Assembly (NCBI GenBank): GCA_019636495.1
Contig: JAHBXL010000023.1
Location: 1-64,000, forward strand
DNA from: Phycisphaeraceae bacterium
GTDB lineage: Bacteria; Planctomycetota; Phycisphaerae; Phycisphaerales; UBA1924
Reading direction: 5' to 3'
DNA: 64,000 nucleotides
Shown: in pieces, positions 20,064 to 29,500 of the stretch
How the letters are laid out: every line of letters begins with the position of its first letter
How positions within the stretch are numbered: the stretch's first letter is position 1
Position numbers and translations under genes: made by a program
The notes under the pieces: generated by a model
What the model saw: only the letters and a program-made list of their open reading frames with translations
Database searches by the model: none
What the model was told of the DNA's origin: nothing

Positions 20064-21335
20064 ATGCTCTCACTCGATCACAACGCCACAACACGTCCGG
20101 CCGCCGAGGTCGTCGCGGCGATGCGCGAGATGCTGGAGGAGCACTGGGAGAACCCATCGAGCATTCATCGCGCCGGGCAGGCAGCGCGGCAGCGGGTGGA
20201 ACTGGCGCGCCGCGCGGCGGCGGAGTTGATCGGCGCGCGGGCGCGGACGATGACCTTTACAGGGAGCGGGACCGAGGCGCTCGACCTGGCCATCCGCGGG
20301 CACCTGCTGGCGCGCGGCGTGGTCGGGCGCGCGGCGGAGGCGCGGGGCGCGCCGCGGGCGACGATCATCACCGCGCCGACCGAGCACATCGGCGTGCGCG
20401 ACCTGGTGAAGGCGCTGGAGCGCGAGGAACACGCGCGGGTGCTGTGGGCCGAGATCGGCGACGATGGGCGCGTGTGCGCTGAGTCGATCGCGCGATTGCT
20501 GGATGAGCACCACGCGCCGGGCGCGGATGCCGCGCGGCAGGTGCACATGGTCAGCGTGCAGTGGGCCAACAACGAGACGGGGACGATTCAGTCTGTGTGG
20601 GAGATCGCGGCGATGTGCCGCGAGCGGGGCGTGACGTTTCATTGCGATGCGACGCAATGGGTGGGGAAGATGCCGGCACGTGTGGGCGCGGCAGAGGACG
20701 GCGCGAGCGGCGGAGACTGGGCAGCGCGGCCGCTGGATGCGGATCTGTTGACGTACTCACCGCACAAGTTCCACGGGCCCAAGGGCGTGGGCGTGCTGTA
20801 TGTGCGGCCGGGCGTGCGGACGGCGACGCTGGTGCATGGGGAGCAGGAACTGGGCCGTCGCGGCGGGACGGAGAACGTGGCGGGGATCGTCGGCGCGGGC
20901 GTGGCGTGCAGACTGTCGGAGGCGTGGCTGGCGGATGCGGGCAACCGCGCACGTGGCGGGGCGCTGCGCGGTCGGTTCGAGCGCACGCTGCTGGCGCGCG
21001 TGCCCGAGGCGCGAATCAACGGGCCGCACGCGAGCGAGCGCGACCGGTTGTGGAACACCACCAGCATCGGATTCCCGCGGCTGGAGGCCGAGGCGCTGCT
21101 GCTGCTGCTCTCGGAGCGCGGGGTGTGCTGCTCGGCGGGCGCGGCGTGCTCATCGGGTTCGCTCGAGGCCAGCGCGGTCATTCGGGCCATGCGCATCCCG
21201 ACGGAGTTTGCGCACGGCACGCTCCGGTTCTCGATCTCGCGCGAGACGACGGAGGACGAGGTCGATCGCGCGGTGCCGATCATCGCTGAGTGCGTGGCGA
21301 GGCTGAAGCAGTCGATGGGCGGGTTGGGGCACTGA
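20064..21335 (+). CDS. Cysteine desulfurase (NifS/IscS family)
   Basis: A PLP enzyme that takes sulfur from cysteine for Fe-S clusters or tRNA thiolation. The 423-residue protein starts MLSLDHNATTRPAAEVVAAM. The PLP lysine is in SPHKFHGPKG, and the mobile catalytic cysteine lies in GVCCSAGAACSSGS near residue 350. THIGV-type PLP contacts are seen in TAPTEHIGV and HCDATQWVGK. No iscU or suf partner is adjacent. The start ATG has no ribosome site; it is divergent from the MlaF-like gene across the heptamer array. Confidence 0.93.
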   Translation: MLSLDHNATTRPAAEVVAAMREMLEEHWENPSSIHRAGQAARQRVELARRAAAELIGARARTMTFTGSGTEALDLAIRGHLLARGVVGRAAEARGAPRATIITAPTEHIGVRDLVKALEREEHARVLWAEIGDDGRVCAESIARLLDEHHAPGADAARQVHMVSVQWANNETGTIQSVWEIAAMCRERGVTFHCDATQWVGKMPARVGAAEDGASGGDWAARPLDADLLTYSPHKFHGPKGVGVLYVRPGVRTATLVHGEQELGRRGGTENVAGIVGAGVACRLSEAWLADAGNRARGGALRGRFERTLLARVPEARINGPHASERDRLWNTTSIGFPRLEAEALLLLLSERGVCCSAGAACSSGSLEASAVIRAMRIPTEFAHGTLRFSISRETTEDEVDRAVPIIAECVARLKQSMGGLGH

Positions 21336-21348
21336 GATTTTCGTTCCC

Positions 21349-21371
21349 TTCTCCCCGGCGACCGGGGAGAA
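21349..21371. repeat. Palindrome TTCTCCCCGG/CCGGGGAGAA
   Basis: A perfect 10-bp inverted repeat with a 3-base loop, 14 bases after the cysteine desulfurase stop. The same core recurs 97 bases downstream, so it looks like a dispersed palindromic element; it may also slow transcription. Confidence 0.6.
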
Positions 21372-21445
21372 GTGGCGAGGCCGCAGGCCGAGACGATGAG
21401 GGGATCCTTTCGAACACCCCTCACCCCCCTCGCTGCGCTCGGGGA

Positions 21446-21470
21446 CCTCTCCCCGGCGACCGGGGAGAGG
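21446..21470. repeat. Palindrome CCTCTCCCCGG/CCGGGGAGAGG
   Basis: An 11-bp perfect inverted repeat around CGA with the same core as the element at 21349. It lies between convergent genes and is preceded by CTCGCTGCGCTCGGGG, another small inverted sequence. No T-run follows on either strand. Confidence 0.6.
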
Positions 21471-21488
21471 GGAGAGAGAGCAAGACCA

Positions 21489-22064
21489 TCATCTTTCCCT
21501 GTGCAACTCCCTCTCGCCGCCGCACGAGAAGACAAGAGCAGCCGCGGCGAGAAAGTCCGGCGCATCGGCGGGGATGATGATGCAGCGTGCGCGGTCGATG
21601 CCCGCGGCGATCGCCGCGTCGGCATCGCGCTGCGCATCGCCGATGAGCCATGAGCGGGAGAGATCAAGCCCGAGGTCCGCCGCGGCGGCGAGGAACATGC
21701 CGGGCGCGGGCTTGCGCCAGTGGTGCTCGGCTTTGAATGGCGGGACGGTTCCGCGCGGGTGATACGGGCAGTAGTAGACGCCGTCGAACTCGATGCCCGC
21801 TTCAGTCCGCGCGAGTTCTCGCATGCGGCGGTTGCAGGCCTCGACCTGTTCGATGGTGCACACGCCGCGGGCGACACTTCCCTGATTGCTGACGACGACG
21901 AGCGCGAAGCCGGCGCGGTGAAGCGCGGCCAGACCCTCGGCGACACCGGGCAGGAGGCGCACGAGCGCGGGGTCGCAGAGGTCGCCGGGGTGCGGGGTGT
22001 GGGCCGTCAACTCGCGGTTGGCGATGAGTGTGTCGTCGCGATCGAGGAAGACGGCGGGGCGCAT
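21489..22064 (-). CDS. gmhB: D-glycero-heptose-1,7-bisphosphate phosphatase (GmhB-like)
   Basis: A HAD phosphatase that removes the C7 phosphate of heptose bisphosphate in ADP-heptose synthesis for the LPS core. The 191-residue protein has the nucleophile pair D8/D10 in FLDRDDTL, motif II VVVSNQG, zinc-type and substrate residues in YYCPYHPRG, lysine in HHWRKPAPGMF, and the acidic motif WLIGDAQRDADAA. The family usually has two Cys-x-His/Cys pairs for zinc; here CPYHP is kept but the second pair (CxC) is not, as the loop reads GTVPPFKAEHHWRKP. It is the last gene of a six-gene minus-strand run. Histidinol-phosphatase activity is the main alternative. Confidence 0.85.
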   Translation of the reverse strand: MRPAVFLDRDDTLIANRELTAHTPHPGDLCDPALVRLLPGVAEGLAALHRAGFALVVVSNQGSVARGVCTIEQVEACNRRMRELARTEAGIEFDGVYYCPYHPRGTVPPFKAEHHWRKPAPGMFLAAAADLGLDLSRSWLIGDAQRDADAAIAAGIDRARCIIIPADAPDFLAAAALVFSCGGERELHRER

Positions 22065-22076
22065 GGTGCGCGGAGT

Positions 22077-23294
22077 CTACGGGACAGGCGCGGAGTCGGG
22101 CGCGGCGATCGGCGCAAGGCCGAGGCGGTCGAGGATGACCGGGATCGCCGCGGCGGGCGGGGTCGCGCGGTCTCGGAGTTCGTCGAGTTTCACAAGGATG
22201 GTCCACCGCTTGAGCAGCGAGCGGTGATCGGCGGCGAGTTCGACGTGGTCGCTCACGCCGTCGAGCCGCGTGGATGACTCGTGCACCATGCCGTCGCCGA
22301 GGGTCTCGACGGCGGCGCAGGACTGCGCGATGAGCGCGGCGGCTCGCTCCTCGCCGATCAGGCGGGCCCACTGCGGCTGCGCATCGGTACGGAGATACTC
22401 GCACGCCGCGGCGGGCGTGAGCGTGCCGCTGATGGTCGTGATGCGCACGCCCTCGGGAAGCGGGCGGGCGTTCAGGGCCGTGAGAAACTCGGAGCCGATG
22501 GCCAGATCTCGCGCGGCCTCGCCGCGGCCGTCGCGGGCCGAGCCGACAAGCCCCGCGCCATCGGTCGAGTTCTTGCGGGCGGCGCGGATGGCGTGCTCGC
22601 GTGCATCGGCGATGGGTTGGAGGCGTGCAAGGTGCGAGCCGTGGTTGGGCGTGCCAACCATGATCAGGTGCGTGATCGCCGCCAGACCTTCGCGCGTGGA
22701 GCCGTCGCCGGCATAGCCATCTTCCCGCGTGAGCGCATCGCGCGCGAGCAGGCCGCCCATGGAATGCGCCACGATCTGCACGCGCTCGACGCCCCGGGAA
22801 CGCAGATCGCGCAGCGCGGCGAGCAGTTGCGCGGCCGAATCGGCGATGCCCTGGTCGTTCGGATAGTCGAATCGCACGACGGCCGCGCCGTGGTCGAGCA
22901 GGTGCGGGGTGAGTTCGTCCCAGATCGGGCCGGGCTCGTCGAGCCCGTGCACGAGCAGCACGACGGCCGCGCCGGGTCGCGCAGGCGCATCGGTGGTGAG
23001 CGTCTCCCACGAAACCGGCCCGCCCGCGGCTGGACGCATGGCGAGCGCGAGGACCGGCGCGTGCACCTCGCCCTCGATGCCCAGCAGTTCGCGGCGCGCA
23101 CGGGCGAGCGTTTCCGCCGCGGCCTGCTCGGCGCTGGCGGCCTTGTCCTTGAGCCAGGCCTGCGCGCGGGCGGCACGTTCCTTCCATGTGTTCAGGGCGT
23201 CGGCGGGGGGCGAGCCCTCGTCGGCGGGCGGTTGAACGGCGATGACTGCCGCGGCGGTGAGCGCGGCGCAGAGACATGCGGCGGCGGAGTGCAT
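22077..23294 (-). CDS. Secreted alpha/beta-hydrolase (lipase/PGAP1-like)
   Basis: A 405-residue exported hydrolase. The N-terminus MHSAAACLCAALTAAAVIAV is a signal peptide, followed by an Ala/Glu-rich helix (TWKERAARAQAWLKDKAASA). The catalytic core has the oxyanion strand VVLLVHGLDEPGPIW, nucleophile elbow AHSMGG, and GTPNHGSHLARL as in lipases and PGAP1-like esterases. The acid may lie in the D of VETLGDGMV and the histidine in SDHVELAADH. No ribosome site; AATAAT lies 5 nt upstream. Within an MlaD/MlaF/AsmA run, a role in envelope lipid turnover is inferred. Confidence 0.85.
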   Translation of the reverse strand: MHSAAACLCAALTAAAVIAVQPPADEGSPPADALNTWKERAARAQAWLKDKAASAEQAAAETLARARRELLGIEGEVHAPVLALAMRPAAGGPVSWETLTTDAPARPGAAVVLLVHGLDEPGPIWDELTPHLLDHGAAVVRFDYPNDQGIADSAAQLLAALRDLRSRGVERVQIVAHSMGGLLARDALTREDGYAGDGSTREGLAAITHLIMVGTPNHGSHLARLQPIADAREHAIRAARKNSTDGAGLVGSARDGRGEAARDLAIGSEFLTALNARPLPEGVRITTISGTLTPAAACEYLRTDAQPQWARLIGEERAAALIAQSCAAVETLGDGMVHESSTRLDGVSDHVELAADHRSLLKRWTILVKLDELRDRATPPAAAIPVILDRLGLAPIAAPDSAPVP

Positions 23295-23299
23295 GTCCG

Positions 23300-23305
23300 A
23301 TTATT
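23300..23305 (-). promoter_or_regulatory. -10-like hexamer for the lipase-like gene
   Basis: AATAAT (five of six matches to TATAAT) lies 5 nt before the ATG, in the gap after mlaD. It could drive a leaderless transcript of the last two genes. Confidence 0.35.
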
Positions 23306-23343
23306 GCGGTACGGACGGCCCGGGTTTCGCGAAGGGGCGGCGG

Positions 23344-24636
23344 TCAGGGTTTGGTTTGCACCCAGCGCTCAAGGAATGCCCGCTCGGCGGCCTCGTAGTT
23401 GGCGAAGGCCTCGCGGAGGCGGGCGGTGAGGGCGTCGAGCGAGGCCTGTTCGATTCGCGAGCCGCCGGGCTCGGCGCTGCGCTCGGCGGCGACCTTGATC
23501 GCCTCGGACGCGGCCCGCAACTGCGTGACGGCCTCGGAATAGGCGCGCACGGAGTTGTAGAGCAGTTCGTTCTCCAGTTCCTTCTTCGAGGGCTGGTAGA
23601 GCAGGCGCCAGGGCGAGGCGCGGACCTCGACGGTCGCGAGTTTGAGTTGCTGCGCGGCGAGGAGGGCGGCGGTGACGGTCTCGCTGAGTTCCGGGCTCTT
23701 GCGCATCATGAGGTCGTCGGCGTATCGCGCGGCGGAGGCGAAGGACTCGAGCCCGGCGCGGCCGGTCTCGACGGCCTGCATGAAGCGGTCGTACCCCTCG
23801 CCCTGGGCCTTGCGCGTCAGTTCGCGGATGTTCTCGACGGCTTCGTCGATGCGCGGGCGGTTGTCGTCGAGCGTGCGCTGGGCCGAGGAGACGAAGTCGC
23901 GCCCCTGCTGCACGCCCGCCTCGAACGATTCGACGATCGTCGGCACGCGCTGCGAGGCCTGCTCGAAGCGGTCGAGTATCGCGGCGATGTCCTCGCTCCA
24001 CGCGGGCCATTGGCGGCGCGCGCCGTCGGTGATGGCGCGAATATCGGCGACCGCGCCCTCGGCGTTGTCCATGATGGGCTCGATGCGCGGCTCGATGCCG
24101 ACGACGATGCGGTTGACGCGGTCGATGGTGTCCTGGATCTTCGTGTAATCGGCGGGCGACAGAAAGCCGGGCGCGCCGAGCCGCCCCACCAGCCGCCCGC
24201 CCTCGTCCAGCAGCGCGGGCGGGCCGACGGGCGAGAGTTCCGGCGGGCGGTAGAGCGGCACGGCGGAAATGTTGATGGTGCTGCCCGATCCGAGCAGGGG
24301 GCGCTGCAGTTGCACATCCGCATCGCTGAAGAGCCGGATCGCGCTGTCGATCTCGATGACGACCTCGATGCTGACCGGCTCCCTGGTGGCAGGGTCAAAG
24401 ATAAAGCCGGTGCGCTTGACCTGGCCGACGCGCATCCCGCCGACTTTCACCGCCGCGCCGGGCTCAAGGCCCTCCGCGCCGTCGGCGAGCGAGAACTCGA
24501 CGTAGTAGACGGTCTTGCTGCCGAACCGCTCCCATACGTTGGAGACGAGGATGATGATGAACACACCGAGCGCGACGGTGATGAGCACGAACGCGCCGGC
24601 GATGATGTTGTTTCGTTGGCTGCGTGCCTGGGCCAT
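23344..24636 (-). CDS. MCE-domain lipid-transport protein (MlaD-like)
   Basis: The substrate-binding component of an MCE-type lipid ABC importer/exporter, anchored in the inner membrane and facing the periplasm. Of 430 residues, one helix spans about 12-34 (IIAGAFVLITVALGVFIIIL). The MCE domain follows (VYYVEFSLADGAEGLEPGAAVKVGGMRVGQV). A long helical region extends to the C-terminus (IDEAVENIRELTRKAQGEG, LREAFANYEAAERAF). It is longer than E. coli MlaD, as in many MCE proteins. The ATG at 24636 is preferred because it opens directly on the membrane anchor. The MlaF-like ATPase gene lies 94 bases upstream on the same strand; no MlaE permease is seen. Confidence 0.92.
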   Translation of the reverse strand: MAQARSQRNNIIAGAFVLITVALGVFIIILVSNVWERFGSKTVYYVEFSLADGAEGLEPGAAVKVGGMRVGQVKRTGFIFDPATREPVSIEVVIEIDSAIRLFSDADVQLQRPLLGSGSTINISAVPLYRPPELSPVGPPALLDEGGRLVGRLGAPGFLSPADYTKIQDTIDRVNRIVVGIEPRIEPIMDNAEGAVADIRAITDGARRQWPAWSEDIAAILDRFEQASQRVPTIVESFEAGVQQGRDFVSSAQRTLDDNRPRIDEAVENIRELTRKAQGEGYDRFMQAVETGRAGLESFASAARYADDLMMRKSPELSETVTAALLAAQQLKLATVEVRASPWRLLYQPSKKELENELLYNSVRAYSEAVTQLRAASEAIKVAAERSAEPGGSRIEQASLDALTARLREAFANYEAAERAFLERWVQTKP

Positions 24637-24730
24637 GGTTCGGACTTGGACTCCGGCGTGTCGGGTCGGTGCAAGGGTACCCGGATCGTTCGGCCGGTGC
24701 GCCGGCGCGACAACGTGTGGAACGATGCGG

Positions 24731-25657
24731 TCACCCGCGCGAGCGAGTCGGCTCGATGCTCGGGCCGACATGGCCCGAGGGCATGAAGCCGAGCAGGTCC
24801 TCGGCGTAGTTGGTCGCGGCGCGGCGCTCGGTGATGGGTCCGTCGGCGTCGCCGCGCAGGAACTGCCGGATGAGTTGATGATCTTCGGGGAGCGCCGCGG
24901 CCTGGCCCGCGGGCATCTGCCGGAGGTGATCAAACCACGCGCGGTCGTTGATGGCCAGGACGCGGCCCTTGTCGAGCATGGCCATGCGGTCGGCGATGGT
25001 GAAGGCGGAGTCCATCTCGTGGGTGACGACGACGCTGGTGACGCCGAGTTTGCGGGTCAGGTCGACGATGAGACGGTCGATCTCCGCGCTGGTGACGGGG
25101 TCGAGCCCCGCGCTGGGCTCGTCGTAGAAGAGGATGCGCGGGTCGAGGGCGAGCGCGCGGGCCAGGCCGGCCCGCTTCTTCATGCCGCCGGAGATCTGTG
25201 CAGGAAACTTCGCCGCGTGCTCGCGCAGGCCGACCAGTTCGAGTTTGATCTTCACCTGAATGTCGATGATCTCGGGCCCGAGGTCGGTGTGTTCCTCGAG
25301 TGGGAGCGCGACGTTCTGGGCGACCGTCATCGAGTTGAAGAGCGCGCCGGACTGAAACAGGATTCCGAATCGCTTGCGGACATCGTCGAGTTGATGGTCG
25401 CTCAGATCGTTGATGCGCTGGCCGAAAAGCCGCACCTCGCCCCCATCAGCGCGGAACGAGCCGATCATCAGCCGCAGCAGCGTGCTCTTGCCGCAGCCCG
25501 AGCCGCCCATGATCACCATGGTCTCGCCGGGGTAGACATCGAGCGTGATGCCGTCGAGCACGGTGCGGCCATCGAACTTCTTCACGAGGTCGCGGCAGGA
25601 AATGATGGGCCCGGAACGCGACGGCCGGTCGGACGGTGCTGCGGCGTGGGCGGTCAC
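24731..25657 (-). CDS. ABC transporter ATPase (MlaF-like)
   Basis: The energy subunit of the MCE lipid transporter. Walker A GGSGCGKST, Q-loop GILFQSGALFNSMTV, signature ISGGMKKRAGLARALAL, Walker B ILFYDEPSAGLDP and switch VVVTHEMDS are all present and typical of MlaF. The C-terminal extension (HQLIRQFLRGDADGPI) is the family's helical tail. The GTG at 25657 was chosen as start (308 residues), 29 bases after the stop of the DUF4190-like gene; no ribosome site is obvious. It directly precedes mlaD, so the two surely work together; the permease must be encoded elsewhere. Confidence 0.93.
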   Translation of the reverse strand: MTAHAAAPSDRPSRSGPIISCRDLVKKFDGRTVLDGITLDVYPGETMVIMGGSGCGKSTLLRLMIGSFRADGGEVRLFGQRINDLSDHQLDDVRKRFGILFQSGALFNSMTVAQNVALPLEEHTDLGPEIIDIQVKIKLELVGLREHAAKFPAQISGGMKKRAGLARALALDPRILFYDEPSAGLDPVTSAEIDRLIVDLTRKLGVTSVVVTHEMDSAFTIADRMAMLDKGRVLAINDRAWFDHLRQMPAGQAAALPEDHQLIRQFLRGDADGPITERRAATNYAEDLLGFMPSGHVGPSIEPTRSRG

Positions 25658-25686
25658 GGGGTTGGTCTCGGGCGATGAGCGGCGGG

Positions 25687-26448
25687 TCAGGGCGCGGGCT
25701 TGGATGACGAGCGGTCCACGGGCTGCCTTGTCGTCGGGTCGAGCAACCAGACCTCGGTCCTCGGCGGGACCAGGACTCCGATGTTCTCGGCGGGCGGCAA
25801 AACCTGGCCGCCCTGCGCCTGGCCGGCCTGACCGATGAAGACCAGCGCCTTGCCCTTGTCGAACGTCGCCGGGAGCGGGAATCCGTCGCCGCCCTGCTGC
25901 GCGCCCTGCATCTGCGGACCGAACTCGATGATCGCCCCCAACCACTCGAGGAACGTCGAGGGCGTGGACTGGTACGAGCCCGCCTCGGCCTGGTATGCGC
26001 CGACAAACGCCGCGAGTTGCTCGTCGGTCACCGCGGCGTCGAGGAACGGGGAGAAGTTCTTTCTTGCGGCGGCGTAGTCGCCGGCTTCGAGGTCCCTCAT
26101 CATGCGGTCGGCCGGGCCGACGATCGCGGGCCCCCATTGCTGCTGCACGCTCATTGCACCGACGACCATCATCATCCAGAACACGGATGTGAACATGCCG
26201 ATGAGCACGCCGGCGATGGCCAGCCCCAGGCCGCCGAGGCGGCCGCGGGAAGACGAGATGAACAGCATCGCCAAACCGCCGCAGATGACGGCCAGCGGGC
26301 CCAGCGGCAGGAAGCACAGCAACGCCAGCACCAGCGAACCGATCGCCAGAACGCTCGTGCGCACAGGCGCCGGGTAGCGGCGGGAGTCGTAGCCGCCGTC
26401 GTCATCGCTCACGGTACCGCCGAACTGGGCGTAGGGATTCCGCGTCAT
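25687..26448 (-). CDS. DUF4190-like membrane protein
   Basis: A 253-residue protein with a short polar start (MTRNPYAQFGG), two close membrane helices at about 30-100 (TSVLAIGSLVLALLCFLPLG, LGLAIAGVLIGMFTSVFWMM) as in DUF4190, and then a soluble domain with no recognised motif (ADRMMRDLEAGDYAAARKNF, AAFVGAYQAEAGSYQ). The tail carries PPAENIGVLVPPRTEVWLLDP. The soluble part resembles the DUF4864-like turnover domains of similar planctomycete proteins, but this is weak. TACCCT lies 6 nt before the ATG. It sits between the AsmA-like and MlaF genes on the same strand. Confidence 0.75.
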   Translation of the reverse strand: MTRNPYAQFGGTVSDDDGGYDSRRYPAPVRTSVLAIGSLVLALLCFLPLGPLAVICGGLAMLFISSSRGRLGGLGLAIAGVLIGMFTSVFWMMMVVGAMSVQQQWGPAIVGPADRMMRDLEAGDYAAARKNFSPFLDAAVTDEQLAAFVGAYQAEAGSYQSTPSTFLEWLGAIIEFGPQMQGAQQGGDGFPLPATFDKGKALVFIGQAGQAQGGQVLPPAENIGVLVPPRTEVWLLDPTTRQPVDRSSSKPAP

Positions 26449-26454
26449 GGGCGT

Positions 26455-26460
26455 AGGGTA
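26455..26460 (-). promoter_or_regulatory. -10-like hexamer for the DUF4190-like gene (leaderless)
   Basis: TACCCT lies exactly 6 nt before the ATG and there is no ribosome site. It may give an internal start for the mlaF-mlaD part of the run. Confidence 0.4.
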
Positions 26461-26539
26461 GCGGGGATGCGGCAATCCGTGCGAACATGGCGGCACCCTG
26501 ATGATGCAGCGACCGGATTCTGAAACGCACCGCGCCCTC

Positions 26540-29500
26540 TCACTTCCTCTCCGGCTCCTGGTTCCTTCGGCCCCCCAGAATGTCGCCGATGCTCTCGAGG
26601 AACCGGCCGGGCTGCTGGATGATGTTGCCCGCGGTCTCGCGCAGGAAGAGTTCGCCATCGATCATCGCGCTGGGCCGGTCCATCCCGCCCTTGATGGAAA
26701 TGGGCACGAGCGTGTTGCGGTCGAGCAGATCGAGCCTGCCGCCAAGGCCCAGGCGGATGGGCCCCATGGCCTCGTCGGTCAGCGCGAAGAAGGGCACATA
26801 GGTCGTCAGGTTCATGGTGCGCTTCACCAGGTCCACCTGCCCCTTGGTCTCGATCGAGAACTCGCCCAGCGGGAGACGGAATCGCTCGTACGTCGCCACG
26901 CCCTTGTCGATCTTCACGACAAAGGGGTCGATCTTGCGGCCGAGTTGGCCCTCGGCGCGTCCGCCCACGGCCTTGAGCAGCGAGCCGATGAACGTTCGCG
27001 TCGTGAACCGTGCCACCCCGGGGTCGACGCTGATCGTGCCGCCGAGCCGCGAGAGATCGCCGTCGAGCGGGACGATCAGGTCGTTCATCTCGACCACGGC
27101 GGGGTCATCCGACGCCGATTTTTCCATGCTCGCCACCAGCGGCAGGCCGCCGGCGAGTTGTTCGACCAGTTGCGGGCGGATCTGCGTGACGCGGATTCGC
27201 GAGGGTCCGGTCTGCACGAACCGGCCGCGGCGGATGTCGCCGACGAGTTGCGCGCTGGCGCGCGGGCTTTCGAGCGTGGCCTCGAACATGCCGCGCGGCC
27301 CGGATTCGACGCGTGTCAGGCTGCGCGCCGTCGCCGACATCGAGACCTCGGGCCCGAGCAACTCTGTGAGCAGGCCGCCCTGGCTGGCCAGTTCGTCGAT
27401 CACCGCCGTGGGGAAGCGGTTCAGGTCCGCATCGGCGTCGATGAGCGCTCGCTCCGTGTTCAGGTTGCCTTGGCGGTCGATGAGCGAACGAACCTTCGCC
27501 GACACGCGCGAGGGCTGCGCGGCCGGTCCGCCGTTCGCCGCGACGGCGCCGATCGAGAGAGCGGCTTCGATCGCGCCGGCGCCCGCGCCTCCTGTGCCGG
27601 GGACGGATGCATCCCACCGCACGCGCCCGGCGATGGTCTGCATGCTCAGCGCGTGCGCCGAGGCGCCCTCGCCCCTGCCGGCAGCGCTCATGCCCAGCCG
27701 AGCGGTTGAGAACTGCGCATCGAGATCGAACACGCCCGGCATCAGCGGCCCGGTTCCATCGGCACCCTGCGCGATCACCAGCCGCGACAGCAGGAGCGAG
27801 ACGGGCGCGGTTTCGGTGACGATAAACGACCGGTCCTCGCCCGCGAGGAAACTGTTGAGGAACTCGGGGGCCGGTGTCCACGTGATCGCGGCGGGAGCGA
27901 CAAGGGCGATGCGGTCGGCGCGCCTGGCCAGCGCGATGTCCGCCCCGCTGAACGCGGGCGATTGAACCTGCGCCCGCAGGTCCAGGTCTCCGGCAGCGCC
28001 GGCAATGGGCGCGATGCGCACAGTCGCGCTCGCGCTCTGACCCAGCGCGCCCGAGACCAAACCGGGCCGACCAAGCAGCGCATCGGCGTTGGCGGTGTGC
28101 ACGTTCTCGAGGGTCAACAGGGCCTCGGGCGCGGCACCGTCGAGCGCGGCGGACGCATCGAGACTGACACCGGCGATCGGCGAGCCGCCGCCGCCGCGCA
28201 CTTCCGTCGTCGCCTTCACGCTTGCGCGCGCGGACGCGCGCAGGGACTCGTCGAGCAGCGCGGCCAACGGCGCGCGGAGGTCGGCCGTCGGCTTGTGCAG
28301 CCGGGCGGAGACCAGGCGCGGCGTCGGCGGATCATCCGGGCCGGGACCGGCCTCGGACCCCACGGGGATGTTGGCGACAATGACCTCGCCCGCACTGGCG
28401 ATGCGCAGCGCGAGCGTGCCGGCGCGGGCAAGATCGGGCCTGGGAGTGCCATCGGCATCCCGGGTGAGCGGCACGACCACCGGCTCGGGAACCTGCACCC
28501 ACACTCGCGAGGCCGCGCCCAACTCGATGCCGCGCCCGCCATCGGCCCGCGGGGCGATGGCCCGCAGCGCGCGGTTCACGCCCTCGGGCTCGGCGACGAT
28601 GGAGAAGTTCGCGGCGGTCAGCGCGGCCTCGTTGGCGCGGACTCGAAGCGAGAGATCGGCGTTGGCGCCCTGCGAGCGGGTCACCATCTGCACGCGTGCG
28701 ACCACGCCCGGCGCTTCGCCCGCCGGCGGTGTGAAAGTCACGGTTGCATCGACCCCCGCGCCCGTCGCGCCGGAGACGATCCGTGCGATCGCCGCGTCGA
28801 GTTCGTCGCGCCCGGAATCGGGAAGGCCCGGCGCGTACTTCGCCGCGCCGGGCACGAGTGCGAGCAGCGAGGGCGGCACGTCGCGTGCTTCGATCTTGCC
28901 CGACAGGCGCAGCGCCAGAGCGCGGTCGAAGGGCGCCCCCTCGGGGATGCGCCCGCCCTTGAGGCCCTCGGCCGCGATGTCCGCCGCGATCATCATCGGC
29001 GTGCCGCGGTGGGCAGCGCGGGCATCGAGCGTGATGCGCGGCGCGGCCGCGCGGGAGAGCCAGACATCCACTGCCGCGCGAGGGAGTTCCACCTCGCCCG
29101 GCTCTGCCCCGTCGAGTGCGACGGTCGCCCGCGCATCGGCGAGCACCGCACCGATGCGCGCTTCGACCGCGGCCAGCGGCGGGCCGTCCCGCATCGCATC
29201 GAGGTCCGCATCCAGATCCGTTACCATCAGTTCCACGCCCGAACGACCCGCGACCGACAGCGGCGCTTCGGCGCCGTCGCCTGTCGCCAGCAACCTCGCG
29301 GCCAGCGGCGCGGCGGAGTTCACAACCACGCGGACCCCCTCGCCTGTTGTGCGGACGCTCGAGCCCTCGAGGCGCAGCGCGGCATCGGCCGCGATGTTCT
29401 GCGAGCGCAGCGCAACCGTCACTCGAGTCGGCGGGATCGCGCCGACTTCGGTCGAGGCCGTCGGCGCATCGGTCTGTGCCTCGAGCGAGAGGCTGATCGA

